This document shows, piece after piece, positions 29,933 through 38,498 of a stretch of 64,000 nucleotides of DNA (position 1 is the stretch's first letter; each line of letters begins with the position of its first letter). The translations under genes were made by a program, and so were the position numbers. A model generated the notes under the pieces. The model worked only from the letters and a program-made list of their open reading frames with translations. It ran no database searches and had not been told where the DNA came from. This DNA comes from Streptomyces chrestomyceticus JCM 4735 (lineage in GTDB: Bacteria; Actinomycetota; Actinomycetes; Streptomycetales; Streptomycetaceae). The stretch is from contig NZ_BHZC01000001.1 of the NCBI RefSeq assembly GCF_003865135.1, positions 868,001 to 932,000 of the forward strand, read 5' to 3'.

Positions 29933-31788
29933 TTCCACAGGACGCCTTCGCCCTGTCCGCCGCCGGACTTGTAGATGACCAGCTTTCCGTCATCCTCCAG
30001 GCGCAGGAACGCCTCGGGGTTCTTTGAAGTCTTGGTGGACCAGAGGTCACCGCCCTTGCCCTGCCCACCGCCGGCCTTGTAGACGACGAGGTTGCCGTCA
30101 TCCTGCATACGGGCGTAGTTGCCCACCCCGGACGTGCCGCTGGCCCACAGGAGGGTGCCGTCACCACGTCGGTACAGGGCCAGGTTGCCGTCGTACCGCA
30201 TGATCAGCAGCCCCGCCTTGGACGAGGTCCACTGTCCCGCCTGCAGTTCCTGACCACCGGCGAGCGTGGTCGGACGGCCCCAGGTGGCCGAGTTCCACAG
30301 CGACCCGCCCTTGCCCGGGCCGCCGTCCTTCTTGTAGACGACGAGATTGCCGTCGTCCTGGAGGTGGAGGAACGCTCCGGGGTTCTTGGAGGTCTTGGTG
30401 GACCAGAGGTCACCACCCTTACCCTGGCCGCCGCCGGCCTTGTAGACGACGAGGTTGCCGTCATCCTGCATACGGGCGTAGTTGCCCACCCCGGACGTGC
30501 CACTGGCCCACACGGTGACGCCGCTCTCACGGTGCTGGAGAACCAGGTTGCCGTCCCGCTGCATCAGCAGCGTGGTGTTCTTGTTCTCGATCCACTGGCC
30601 CGGACGCAGCTCCAGCCCCGAGGTGAAGGTGACGGGACGGCCGAAGGTGTCACTGCTCCACAGTGAACCGCCCTTGCCCTGTCCGCCGTCCTTCTTGTAG
30701 ACGACCATGTTGCCGTCGTCCTGGAGCTGAAGGTAGGAGCCCGGGGAGCGGAAGGTGTCGGAGGCCCAGAGATTGCCGCCCTTGCCCTGTCCACCGGTCT
30801 TCTTGTAGACGACGAGGTTGCCGTCGCTCTGCATCTGCAGGTAGGCGCCGGGATTGCCGAAGGTCTGGGTGGCCCACAGGACCTGGCCGCCCGCCTTGTG
30901 GTACATGGCCAGGTTGCCGTCCTTCTGCATCCGCAGTTCGACGCGGGCGCCCTCCAGCTTCTCACCGGGGTTCAGCCGCTGGCCCGGCATGAGCAGGGAG
31001 CTCTTGAAGTGGTCGCGCAGCCAGGAGTTCAGCCCGTCGACACGGATGGCCGTGGCCTGCCCCGGTCCGGTGGCCTCCGACCCGAAGCACCCCGCGCCGT
31101 TCGAGCCGGCGGCGAGCGCCACCAGTTCGGAGCCGTTCTCGTCCTCGCGGACCACGGGGCCTCCGGCATCGCCCTGACAGATGCCGCCGGCGGTCCCCGC
31201 GGGCGTCAGGGTGAGGAGGTCGTCCCCGACCTTGTCAGCGGTGAGGGTGGTCGTGTGCAGCCGCTCGGGGGCCCATTCGTCCTTGGTCCGGCCGAAGCCC
31301 GCCGCCGCCAGTGTCTTCCCCTCAGCGGCAGGAGTGTCGGCCACGGCGATCGAATCGACTCCTACGGCGGGGCGATCCAGGCGGGCCAGGACCACACCGC
31401 GGCTGGGGTGCGGCACCAGTTCGCCGACCTCGCTGACCGTGCCGTGCGAACTGTTCAGGTCGGTACGGCCGACGGTCACCGTGGTCTTCAGCCGGGGCTT
31501 GCCCGCGGCGGGTGCCTCGCCGGGCTTCTCGGCGAAGCAGGCGCCGGCGGTGAGAACCCACTGCGGGTCGACCAGCACCCCTGTGCAGCCGCGCACGTGG
31601 TCACCAATCATGATCTGAGCGGTGTAGGAGTACGTGCCCTCCTTGGCAACTTCGCCGACAACGGCGTGCGCGGGTACGGCACTCACCGCGCTCAGCGCGG
31701 CACATGAGGTGAGCAGCGCGGCCGCTGCGCGTGGGCGTATTCGAGACAAGGCGATGCGATCCGTTCTCTGCTGTTCAGCAGGGTGCAA
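29923..31788 (-). CDS. Secreted B-lectin protein with inactivated trypsin-like domain
   Basis: A 621-residue exported protein. A signal peptide ends at AHA (residue 42). A trypsin-like domain follows (about 43-260), but all three catalytic positions are changed: the TAAHC motif is TAGAC (His to Ala), the Asp region reads HPSRGVVLARL (Gly at the Asp position), and GDSGGP is GDAGGP (Ser to Ala). Then come nine QxDGNLxxY-type repeats (about 268-620), which make three mannose-binding bulb-lectin domains. The protein should bind glycans outside the cell without proteolysis. The start is uncertain: TTG at 31788 or TTG at 31749, neither with a strong ribosome site. Repeats of about 150 bp (near 29996-30150 and 30358-30513) are nearly identical in DNA, a sign of recent internal duplication. 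Confidence 0.88.
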   Translation of the reverse strand: MHPAEQQRTDRIALSRIRPRAAAALLTSCAALSAVSAVPAHAVVGEVAKEGTYSYTAQIMIGDHVRGCTGVLVDPQWVLTAGACFAEKPGEAPAAGKPRLKTTVTVGRTDLNSSHGTVSEVGELVPHPSRGVVLARLDRPAVGVDSIAVADTPAAEGKTLAAAGFGRTKDEWAPERLHTTTLTADKVGDDLLTLTPAGTAGGICQGDAGGPVVREDENGSELVALAAGSNGAGCFGSEATGPGQATAIRVDGLNSWLRDHFKSSLLMPGQRLNPGEKLEGARVELRMQKDGNLAMYHKAGGQVLWATQTFGNPGAYLQMQSDGNLVVYKKTGGQGKGGNLWASDTFRSPGSYLQLQDDGNMVVYKKDGGQGKGGSLWSSDTFGRPVTFTSGLELRPGQWIENKNTTLLMQRDGNLVLQHRESGVTVWASGTSGVGNYARMQDDGNLVVYKAGGGQGKGGDLWSTKTSKNPGAFLHLQDDGNLVVYKKDGGPGKGGSLWNSATWGRPTTLAGGQELQAGQWTSSKAGLLIMRYDGNLALYRRGDGTLLWASGTSGVGNYARMQDDGNLVVYKAGGGQGKGGDLWSTKTSKNPEAFLRLEDDGKLVIYKSGGGQGEGVLWKVG

Positions 31789-31984
31789 AGAGAAGTGCCC
31801 GAGCGTAGGAAACTCACCGGTGAGCGGAACTCGGGCAGAACTGATGAGCTTATCCGATGGTGCGCCGCCGTCGGCACCGGAGCAGCAGTGTTCCGGCCCA
31901 CTCCGGTGCCGGGCGATGAGTGCACCACACGTCGATTCCGAGGACCCTCACACCGGCGGGCGACGGTAGTCCGCTGGGGAGCGG

Positions 31985-32375
31985 TCCACTTGGAGGTGGA
32001 TATCTCGATGAGGGCGTGCGGACGACGCTCCGGGTCGGAAGTTTCTCCGGCCGCCCCCGCCTCATTCTTGCCCAAGGCGATGTTCTGTTTGCGGCCATCG
32101 GTGGTCAGCGTCATATTGGCCTGGTGATCGGCGCCTGCCTTCACTCCATACACCTTGGGGATCGATCGACAGGCTCAGGTATCCAGTTTCGCCGGTGACG
32201 CCGAAGCAGCGGGCCTGCCCGATGATGCGTAATCAGATGATCGCCAAGCGGCCGTCGTTGTTGCAGTGGACGAGCATGACATGTCCGTCGCCGCGCTAGA
32301 GGTCGATGCCGAGTTCCTTCTTGGTCTTGTCGGCATTCGGGTAATCGAAGTTCTCGACGGCGGGCCGGGCTAAGG
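31985..32375 (-). pseudogene. Decayed gene for a small secreted protein of unknown function
   Basis: Continuous protein-like sequence can be read on the minus strand: VENFDYPNADKTKKELGIDL, then RGDGHVMLVHCNNDGRLAII, then RIIGQARCFGVTGETGYLSL, then YGVKAGADHQANMTLTTDG. It is broken by TAG (32296-32298) and TGA (about 32238), and by one extra base in the GGGG at about 32157-32160. It resembles small secreted beta-rich actinomycete proteins whose function I do not know. The N terminus and signal peptide are not identifiable. It lies just upstream of the lectin gene on the same strand. Confidence 0.6.
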
Positions 32376-32485
32376 ATCTCGGCGGCCCGCGCGATGTGCT
32401 GCTGCGGAGTACATGCGGACGTGCGCCGATGGGGCAGCACGCGAGGGGGCGGGCCCGACTCGTGTCGATGTCGGGGGCCGGGATG

Positions 32486-32779
32486 TCAGATGGCGGAGGA
32501 CATGAGAACGAGCGTGGTCACGAAGGCGAGGAGAAAGATGGCGGTTTGCTTGCCCGACAAGTTCTCCATCGGCTTTCCCGAGCGCTTCAGGGCGAGTTGA
32601 CGGTTGATGTACTTGGCGAAGAGCAGTCGGAGAATCACCAAGCTGATCATGGTAGTGGTGTAGAGCAACAGCGGCAGTGTGTCCATGTAACCGTGCGCCG
32701 CCGAATTCACGCCGATCGCGATCGCTCCGGCCAGCGGGAGCGATGCCGCGATGAGTTTGTCTCTCGCGGTGGTGGCCAT
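32486..32779 (-). CDS. Small three-helix membrane protein, unknown function
   Basis: A 97-residue protein with three hydrophobic segments (about 9-25, 36-55 and 77-96) separated by a short basic loop (KYINRQLALKRSGK). I do not recognise the family. Its ATG lies 3 bp after the stop of the 26-residue peptide upstream, and it has no strong ribosome site of its own, so it is probably translated by coupling. The surrounding DNA has a lower GC content than most of the window. Confidence 0.65.
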   Translation of the reverse strand: MATTARDKLIAASLPLAGAIAIGVNSAAHGYMDTLPLLLYTTTMISLVILRLLFAKYINRQLALKRSGKPMENLSGKQTAIFLLAFVTTLVLMSSAI

Positions 32780-32782
32780 AAA

Positions 32783-32863
32783 CTACGCCGCCACCGCGAG
32801 GGCGAATCCGGACACGATGGCGGCCACCCACCATTGGGTTTCTGACGGCGTGGATGTCAGCAT
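32783..32863 (-). CDS. 26-residue membrane peptide, leader of a coupled pair
   Basis: A tiny gene with a strong ribosome site (AAGGAAAG about 9 bases before the ATG at 32863). The peptide starts MLTSTPSETQWW and ends in one hydrophobic helix (VAAIVSGFALAVAA). The stop is followed after 3 bp by the ATG of the 97-residue membrane protein. It may be a true micro-protein, a holin- or toxin-like peptide, or simply a translational leader; the sequence alone cannot decide. Confidence 0.5.
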   Translation of the reverse strand: MLTSTPSETQWWVAAIVSGFALAVAA

Positions 32864-33592
32864 GGCACTTTTTCTTTCCTTCACCGAGATGACAGGCGGC
32901 CGCGAGCGAGACGAGTGGGCCTCGCCTCACTGGCGTGGTGCCACCTCAGGCGGCTACCAGGTGAGCCGGCCGACCACCGTGGTCGTGACGTCATGGGCGA
33001 CGTTGGCCATCTTCTCGCCAACCCGTTCGACCGCGAGCCCGAATGCCGGACGGAATGCGGAACTGTCCGGCCCATCCGTTGCGGCACCGCCAGCGATCGT
33101 GCACCAGTGCCCGGTGTCCCTGAGCCCAGTCCTTGGCGCTCTTCCCGTCCTCGGTCCAGAGACCGCGTTCCACGTACCGGCCAGGGCTTGTCGTTGTCGG
33201 AAGTCCGGGAGGCGTTGGTCCCGTTCGGTGGCGCTCTCTCGCCTCCTTGGCCGAATCGGTGGCACTCCGGGCACAGGAGTCCGCCTTGTTCGCTCACCGG
33301 TCTCTGGCCTCTCGTGGAAGCCGCCCCCTGCAGACGCGGAGCGTAGAGCAACGCCCTGAAGCCCCGTCAGGAAAGTCGGCATCGAGTCGGCATCAGTACG
33401 ACCAGAGTGGCCAGAACTGATCGACCCCGCCCATCCGCCTCGACTCACCCCACCCCCCGTGGCCTGCAAAGACGCAGGTCACAGAGGGTGCGACCGCTAT
33501 CCCGCCGCCCGGGTCGGACGATCCCCCGCGTCGCCCGACCCGGGCGGCCGATCCGGTGTCCTGGCCGCGTCGGGGCGGACATCCGGAGGTCT
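32864..33592. other. About 730 bp without a recognisable gene
   Basis: Several open frames cross this stretch on both strands, but none has a ribosome site, recognisable domain or Streptomyces-like codon use. One minus-strand frame near 32991-33173 reads ERGLWTEDGKSAKDWAQGH and looks protein-like but is not identifiable. It may be relic coding sequence belonging to the decayed island. Confidence 0.5.
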
Positions 33593-33614
33593 GCTGAGTA
33601 TATTGGCTCTCAGC
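33593..33614. promoter_or_regulatory. Inverted repeat with embedded -10, upstream of TetR
   Basis: GCTGAG and CTCAGC flank a 10-bp spacer that begins TATATT, a good -10 hexamer (33599-33604). The site lies 24 bp before the TetR start codon. Binding there would block RNA polymerase, so it is a likely autoregulatory operator. Confidence 0.6.
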
Positions 33615-33637
33615 CAGTCAACGCAGGAGTTAACAGA

Positions 33638-34438
33638 ATGTCCCCCCGCAGCCCCTCGGTCAATGAAGAGTTGCGGCGGCGTTCCCGGGAGCGTTTGTTG
33701 CAGGCGACCGTCGAGCTGGTGGACGAGCGCGGGTACGAGGCGACGACGCTCGGGGACATCGCCTGCCGTGCCGGGTCGGCGCGTGGGCTGATCTCGTACT
33801 ACTTCCCGGGCAAACGGCAGTTGCTGCAGTCGGCCGTGCACCGGCTGATGCACCACTCGTTGCAGGCGGCGCTCGACCGTGAGCCGTTGCCGACGGGTGA
33901 GGACGCGGGCCGGGAGCGGCTGGCGCGGGCGATCGACGCGATTCTGGGGCTGGCGCAGGAGCGGCCGCTGCTGATGCGTACACACATGGCCGGGATTCTG
34001 ACGGCGGAAGGTTTCATCCAGTGCCCCGAACAGCAGCGGCTGGCGTTTCTGCTGCGTGACACGGTGGAGCGGTACGGCACCGAGGACGCGGACACGGACT
34101 ACCGGCTGTTGCGGGCGTTGTTGATGGGGTCGGTGGTGGCGGTGTTGTTGCCAGGAGCCCCGATGCCTGCCGCGCGGCTTCGGGCGGAGCTGTTCCAGCG
34201 GTACGGCTTGGACTGGGAGCTGGGGACTCCGCCCAGCGAGGGACCGGAGCCGCCGCTGGAGGGGCCGCCTCCGTTGCAGGACCCGCCGCCGGCGCTGGAC
34301 CCGCCACCGGCGCTGGATCCGCAGGGACCGCCGTCGGTGCAGGGACCGCCACCGGTGCAGGAGTCGCCTGTGCGCGAGGCGCCGGTGCCGGAGTCGTCGC
34401 CGGTGCTGGGGCGGGAAGGTGCCGCTGCCGAGGGGTAG
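33638..34438 (+). CDS. TetR family regulator with proline-rich C-terminal tail
   Basis: A 266-residue regulator. The helix-turn-helix is at about residues 11-60 (ERLLQATVELVDERGYEATT, then ACRAGSARGLISYYFPGKRQ). A TetR ligand domain follows to about residue 195. The last 70 residues are a proline-rich tail of short repeats such as PPPLQDPPPALDPPPALDP, unusual in this family. The start at 33638 has AGGAG at good spacing. The FprA-like reductase gene follows 180 bp downstream on the same strand and may be a target. Confidence 0.9.
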   Translation: MSPRSPSVNEELRRRSRERLLQATVELVDERGYEATTLGDIACRAGSARGLISYYFPGKRQLLQSAVHRLMHHSLQAALDREPLPTGEDAGRERLARAIDAILGLAQERPLLMRTHMAGILTAEGFIQCPEQQRLAFLLRDTVERYGTEDADTDYRLLRALLMGSVVAVLLPGAPMPAARLRAELFQRYGLDWELGTPPSEGPEPPLEGPPPLQDPPPALDPPPALDPQGPPSVQGPPPVQESPVREAPVPESSPVLGREGAAAEG

Positions 34439-34619
34439 GGGCGGGGCTCCAGGGTGCTGCGAGAATCGCTCGATCGGGTGAATGGCGATTTGGGCGCGTG
34501 GTTCACTCCGGCGGGTTACGGGCTGCCGTCGCCGTACCGTCGGCCAACCCCGGCGGCACACCTCCCGCGCGCCCCCCACCGGTGCGACTCTGGAAGTACT
34601 CCGCGGGAAGGGGCCTTCC

Positions 34620-36017
34620 GTGCTTCGTGTCGCAGTGATCGGTTCGGGACCCAGTGGCGTCTACACCGCTCAGGCGCTGGTCGGGCAGGAGGCCGTACCG
34701 GATGTCGAGGTGTATGTGCTCGACCGGCTGCCGTGCCCGTACGGGCTGGTCCGCTACGGGGTCGCGCCCGACCACGAGAAGATCAAATCGCTGCAGCACA
34801 ACCTCCGTACGGTGCTGGAGCACCCCCGTGTGCACTTCCTCGGCAATGTCGACGTGGGGGCCGACGGTCTCAAGCCGCAGGAGCTGCGGCGCATGTTCCA
34901 CGCAGTGGTGTACTGCGTGGGGGCCGCCACCGACCGCCGCCTGGGTGTCCCGGGTGAGGAGCTGCCGGGCAGCCACTCCGCCACCGCCTTCGTCTCCTGG
35001 TACAGCGCGCACCCGGACGCCGCGGACGGCCGGTTCCCGCTGACCGCGCGGTCGGCGGTGGTGATCGGCGTCGGCAATGTCGCGGTGGACGTGGCACGGA
35101 TCCTCGCCCGCGGGGCCGACGAGCTGGCGCGTACGGACGTGCCGCAGGCGGCGCTCGGCGCGTTCGCGGAGAGCCGGGTGGAGGACGTGTGGATGGTGGG
35201 GCGGCGGGGGCCGTCGCAGGCCAAGTTCACCACCAAGGAACTACGCGAACTGGGTGCGCTGCCGGACGCCGACGTGCTCGTGGAGCCTGGGGAACTGGCG
35301 CTGGATCCGGCGTACGGCGACCCTTCCGGGCTGCCCGCGGTGAACCGCCGCAATGTGGAGGTGCTGCGCGGCTGGGCCGAGGGGAAGAAAGAAAAAGCGG
35401 TCGGAAGGCGGCGGGTTCGGTTGCGGTTCTTTCTGCGGCCGGTCGAGGTGGTCGGTGACGCGGAGTCGGGGGTACGGGGGGTGCGGTTCGAGCGGACGGT
35501 TCCGGACGGGCTGGGCGGTGTCACGGGGACCGGGCAGTACGAGGAGATCGCGGCGCAGTTGGTCCTGCGCTCGGTCGGGTACAAGGGGACGCCGCAGCCC
35601 GGGCTGCCGTTCGACGCGGCCACCGGGACCGTGCCGCACGTGGAGGGCCGGGTGCTGCGGGAGGGCGTGCCGTGTCCCGGCGAGTACGTGGCCGGGTGGA
35701 TCAAGCGGGGGCCGACCGGGGTGATCGGCACGAACCGGCCATGTGCGAAGCAGACGGCGGCGGCGCTGCTGGCGGACGCGGACGAGCTGGCGCGCGAGCC
35801 GCTGCCGGACGATCCGGTGACCGCGTTGCTGCGTAGGGGGCAGCGGCCGGTCCGCTGGCCGGGCTGGCTGGGCATCGAGGCGGCGGAAGCAGCGCTCGGC
35901 CGGGGGCTGGGACGGACCACCGTGAAGATCGCCGACTGGCCCGGGCTGCTGGCGGCAGCCGGCCGGGGAGAGGGAGACAGGGGTGGGGACGGGGGTGGAG
36001 GTGGGGACGGGGGATGA
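34620..36017 (+). CDS. FprA-like NADPH:ferredoxin (adrenodoxin-type) reductase
   Basis: A 465-residue flavoprotein that passes electrons from NADPH to ferredoxins, often for P450s. It has the FAD motif GSGPSG (residues 8-13), then CPYGLVRYGVAPDHEKIK, the NADPH-site VVIGVGNVAVDVARIL and the C-terminal GWIKRGPTGVIGTNR. All are typical of the FprA group. I chose GTG at 34620 because GGAAGGGG lies at good spacing and the FAD motif follows at once. The C terminus is a Gly-Asp-rich tail. The P450 at 38.9-40.2 kb is a possible partner, but the two are not in one operon. Confidence 0.92.
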   Translation: MLRVAVIGSGPSGVYTAQALVGQEAVPDVEVYVLDRLPCPYGLVRYGVAPDHEKIKSLQHNLRTVLEHPRVHFLGNVDVGADGLKPQELRRMFHAVVYCVGAATDRRLGVPGEELPGSHSATAFVSWYSAHPDAADGRFPLTARSAVVIGVGNVAVDVARILARGADELARTDVPQAALGAFAESRVEDVWMVGRRGPSQAKFTTKELRELGALPDADVLVEPGELALDPAYGDPSGLPAVNRRNVEVLRGWAEGKKEKAVGRRRVRLRFFLRPVEVVGDAESGVRGVRFERTVPDGLGGVTGTGQYEEIAAQLVLRSVGYKGTPQPGLPFDAATGTVPHVEGRVLREGVPCPGEYVAGWIKRGPTGVIGTNRPCAKQTAAALLADADELAREPLPDDPVTALLRRGQRPVRWPGWLGIEAAEAALGRGLGRTTVKIADWPGLLAAAGRGEGDRGGDGGGGGDGG

Positions 36018-36088
36018 AAGTGCGGGTGCGGGCCCTGGTGGGGGCGCTGAGCCGGGGCGTGGGGAGAGGCCCGCGCGCCGGGGTGCCG

Positions 36089-36472
36089 CTAGGCCCTGTC
36101 GGCCCCGGCGTCGAGGCGTTCGTCCTGGAGTTCCGCCGCCTTCAGGACGCGTTCGATCAGGCCGGGGAAGAGTTCGTCCAGGTCGGCGCGGCGCAGCACG
36201 TTCATCTTGGCGGTGCCTCGGTAGATCTGGCTGATGACGCCGTGCTCGCGCAGTACGCGGTAGTGGTGCGTACAGGTGGACTTGCTGACGGGCAGCTCGA
36301 TGACCGTGCAGGACAGTTCGCCCTCGGCGGCGGCCAGGCGGCGTACGATCCGCAGCCGCATCGGGTCGGCGAGCGCGTGCAGTACGTCTTCGAGGCGGAT
36401 CGCCGAACGGTCCGGGTGGTCCAGGACGCGGGCACCGGTCCGGTCGGCGGATGTCGTCGTGGTGGTCGTCAT
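36089..36472 (-). CDS. ArsR family winged-helix repressor
   Basis: A 127-residue protein. The winged helix spans about residues 25-105 (VLHALADPMRLRIVRRL, then LPVSKSTCTHHYRVLREHGV and ISQIYRGTAKMNVLRRADLD). The N-terminal MTTTTTTSADRTG is disordered. Cys in SKSTCTHH falls in the recognition-helix area where metal-sensing ArsR proteins keep CxC-type ligands, but a full metal site is not evident. A perfect -10 (TATAAT) with an overlapping inverted repeat lies about 50 bp upstream, so it probably represses itself. Convergent with the FprA gene. Confidence 0.88.
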   Translation of the reverse strand: MTTTTTTSADRTGARVLDHPDRSAIRLEDVLHALADPMRLRIVRRLAAAEGELSCTVIELPVSKSTCTHHYRVLREHGVISQIYRGTAKMNVLRRADLDELFPGLIERVLKAAELQDERLDAGADRA

Positions 36473-36523
36473 GGCGGCTCCTGGAAGTCGGCTCCGGGCG
36501 GTCGGTTCCTGCCGGGGATCACC

Positions 36524-36544
36524 ATTATACGAGGAACGTCGTAT
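36524..36544 (-). promoter_or_regulatory. ArsR promoter: consensus -10 overlapped by inverted repeat
   Basis: On the minus strand TATAAT (plus 36524-36529) is a perfect -10 hexamer. ATACGA (36527-36532) and TCGTAT (36539-36544) form a 6-bp-arm inverted repeat overlapping it. The layout fits operator occlusion by the ArsR protein. Confidence 0.7.
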
Positions 36545-36859
36545 TTTGACATCCTCGCAGGACGCGTGGGGTGGACGGCCGGGAGGTGACCGGCCGGTCC
36601 CGCCGGTGCGGGGCGGGCTGACGTGGGCTCAGCCGCCGGTGGCCGACATGCATGCGGCCCGTTGGGGCACCCGTGGCGAAAGAGTGAACCGCCGGAGTCC
36701 GGCGGGCCGCGCGAGTCCCGCCGGGGACGAGTGAGGTACCTGTGAGGTACGCGTGGGCCACGAGTGGCGTACGCGTGGAACGACGGCTGACCACGATCGC
36801 CGGACCGCGACCCGGTCGCCGGTTCGCGCCGGAGGGGCGATGACGAACAGGACCGGCTC

Positions 36860-37846
36860 GTGACCCGTACATGGCGGCCCCTGGCGCGCCGGGAGCGAGG
36901 ACTGCCGCGACGGGGAGATGACGTGCCGCGCCGGGAGCGGGGGCTGCCGCCCCGGGGGGTGGGTCTGCCGCGCCGGGAGCACGGGCTGCCGCGCCGCGGG
37001 CGGGACCTTGCCGATACGAAGCGGCGTCTTCCCCGCGCCGGGCGGCGGCCGCCTTCGCCGGAGCGGGGTCGCTCGGGACCGGGGCGGCGTCCGGCGGGCA
37101 CCGGGCGGACGGCCGACGGGGCGCCGGAGCGCGCGCCCGGTCTGCCGGCGCGCACCGGCCGGGCCCTCCTGGCGCAGTGGCACCGGGTCGCCGGGCCGAC
37201 CTGGTCGGCGCTGTGCCGTCGCCGGCTGGCCGCGGTACCGCTCACGGCGGCCTCCGTGGTCCTCGTGATCGTCTTTCACGCCCTCGCGCTGACGGACGCC
37301 GGAGAACGGCTGGTCTGGGCGGTCGGCGGGGTGCGGGCGGACGTCCCGGTGGGGCTCGTGCTGCTGCGACTGCCGCTGTCGCTGTTCGCGCCCGCGCCGG
37401 GGCTCCCCTGGTGGGGAGCGCTCCTGCAAGTGGCCGTGATCTTCGGGATGGCCGAGTGCGTCCTCGGGACAGTGCGCACCCTGACCGTGTCCCTGGTCGT
37501 CACGGCCGCGGCGACGTTCTTCGCGCGCTTCCTGCTCACCCTCGGCCCGGGCCATGTCCTGGCGATCCCGCCGGCCGAGGCGATGCTGGCCGACACCGGC
37601 CCGTCCGCGGCCGTACTCGGGCTGCTGATCTGCACCGGATGGGCCTGCCGGGCTCCCGTACTGAGCATGGGTACGGTGGTGACCTTCTCGCTGGAGTGCG
37701 TGCTGACCACCACCCTCTCCAGCCGCGCCCACCTGGGCGGCATCGCGGCCGCCCTGCTGTGCGCCGCGGTGGCCTGCCGGCCTCCGGCCCGCGCCGCTCC
37801 CCTGCCTCCCGCGCCCGTCACCGCCGGGCAGGACGCGCTGGGGTGA
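36860..37846 (+). CDS. Rhomboid-like membrane protein with Arg-rich repeat N terminus
   Basis: A 328-residue protein. Residues 1-100 are a basic, repetitive, probably cytosolic region with several copies of GLPRRG/RREHG. Residues 120-315 hold about six hydrophobic segments. GPSAAVLGL and a later AHLGGIAAALL occupy positions like the serine and histidine helices of rhomboid proteases, although the usual GxSG is GPSA. It may be a rhomboid protease-like fold or a non-catalytic member of the actinobacterial rhomboid-like group. GTG at 36860 has AGGA at good spacing. Divergent from the ArsR gene. Confidence 0.65.
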   Translation: MTRTWRPLARRERGLPRRGDDVPRRERGLPPRGVGLPRREHGLPRRGRDLADTKRRLPRAGRRPPSPERGRSGPGRRPAGTGRTADGAPERAPGLPARTGRALLAQWHRVAGPTWSALCRRRLAAVPLTAASVVLVIVFHALALTDAGERLVWAVGGVRADVPVGLVLLRLPLSLFAPAPGLPWWGALLQVAVIFGMAECVLGTVRTLTVSLVVTAAATFFARFLLTLGPGHVLAIPPAEAMLADTGPSAAVLGLLICTGWACRAPVLSMGTVVTFSLECVLTTTLSSRAHLGGIAAALLCAAVACRPPARAAPLPPAPVTAGQDALG

Positions 37847-37895
37847 GTCCGGCCCGTACACGCGGCAGAGGTCAGAGGATCGGCGTGGCGCGCGT

Positions 37896-38447
37896 TCACG
37901 GGCCTGCCAGCCAGTCGGTGTACCAGGCGCGGAACCCGGGGCTCACCGGTACGAAGCCGCCCCAGTCCGGGTCGATCTGCCAGACCTGACCCGCATAGGG
38001 GCCATTCAGGACCAGCCGGTCGAAGCTGCCGCAGCCCTGTTCGGCCAGCATGAGAGTGCCCCGGGTCAGCGCATCGACCGGTGTCCCGAGCCGGCCGGGC
38101 AAGGGTTCGGTGAGCGGAAACGGTGCGGCGAGCCGGCCCGGCAGCCGGTCTTCCGCCCACGCGTCGTCGACGGCCCACTCCTCGACGGCCTCCGGGCGGG
38201 GGACGGTCAACGGCATCAGGCCGTGGCCGGGCCCGGCCGGGCCGTCGCCCACCACCGCGACGAAGGACCGGTACTCCCCCGGCAGCGCGATGCCGTGGGT
38301 TTTCTCGAACACCCGGATCTCCGCCTCCGGGAGCGGTGGCGCCAGCGCGTAACGATGCGTGCTCGCCCCGAAGCGCTTCCGGTCCGGGTCCCGTGCGGCC
38401 ATCTCCCCTAGCCGAGCGCGGACGCCGTCCTCGTGCCGGTTCCCCAT
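37896..38447 (-). CDS. SMI1/KNR4 family protein
   Basis: A 183-residue soluble protein. Typical family features are PPLPEAEIRVFEKTHGIALP followed by GEYRSFVAVVGDGPAGPG, then DRLVLNGPYAGQVWQID near the end with WYTDWL. In bacteria the SMI1/KNR4 fold is common in immunity proteins of contact-dependent toxin systems and as stand-alone proteins. No toxin gene is adjacent, so the role is open. The start ATG at 38447 has AACCGG upstream, a weak ribosome site. The gene is divergent from the DUF6233 gene with only 48 bp between them. Confidence 0.85.
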   Translation of the reverse strand: MGNRHEDGVRARLGEMAARDPDRKRFGASTHRYALAPPLPEAEIRVFEKTHGIALPGEYRSFVAVVGDGPAGPGHGLMPLTVPRPEAVEEWAVDDAWAEDRLPGRLAAPFPLTEPLPGRLGTPVDALTRGTLMLAEQGCGSFDRLVLNGPYAGQVWQIDPDWGGFVPVSPGFRAWYTDWLAGP

Positions 38448-38482
38448 CCGGCGACCGTAGCGAAGGGAGACGAAAAGGGAGC

Positions 38483-38498
38483 TAGACTCGAACGCGTG
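38483..38498 (+). promoter_or_regulatory. Leaderless promoter of the DUF6233 gene
   Basis: TAGACT (38483-38488), a good -10 hexamer, ends 7 bp before the GTG start at 38496. There is no ribosome-binding purine tract between them, so the mRNA probably begins at the start codon. Confidence 0.6.

Noticed and set aside
31783..32127. Plus-strand open frame of 114 residues over the decayed secreted-protein gene
   Set aside because: The protein-like signal is on the opposite strand; this frame has no start signal or known domain.
32954..33469. Possible protein-coding frame of about 170 residues on the minus strand
   Set aside because: No ribosome site, no recognisable motif, and other overlapping frames look equally good. 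Treated as possible relic sequence only.
37896..38447. SMI1/KNR4 protein as immunity protein of a toxin system
   Set aside because: No polymorphic toxin, secretion gene or related cassette is adjacent; the gene stands beside a DUF6233 gene only.
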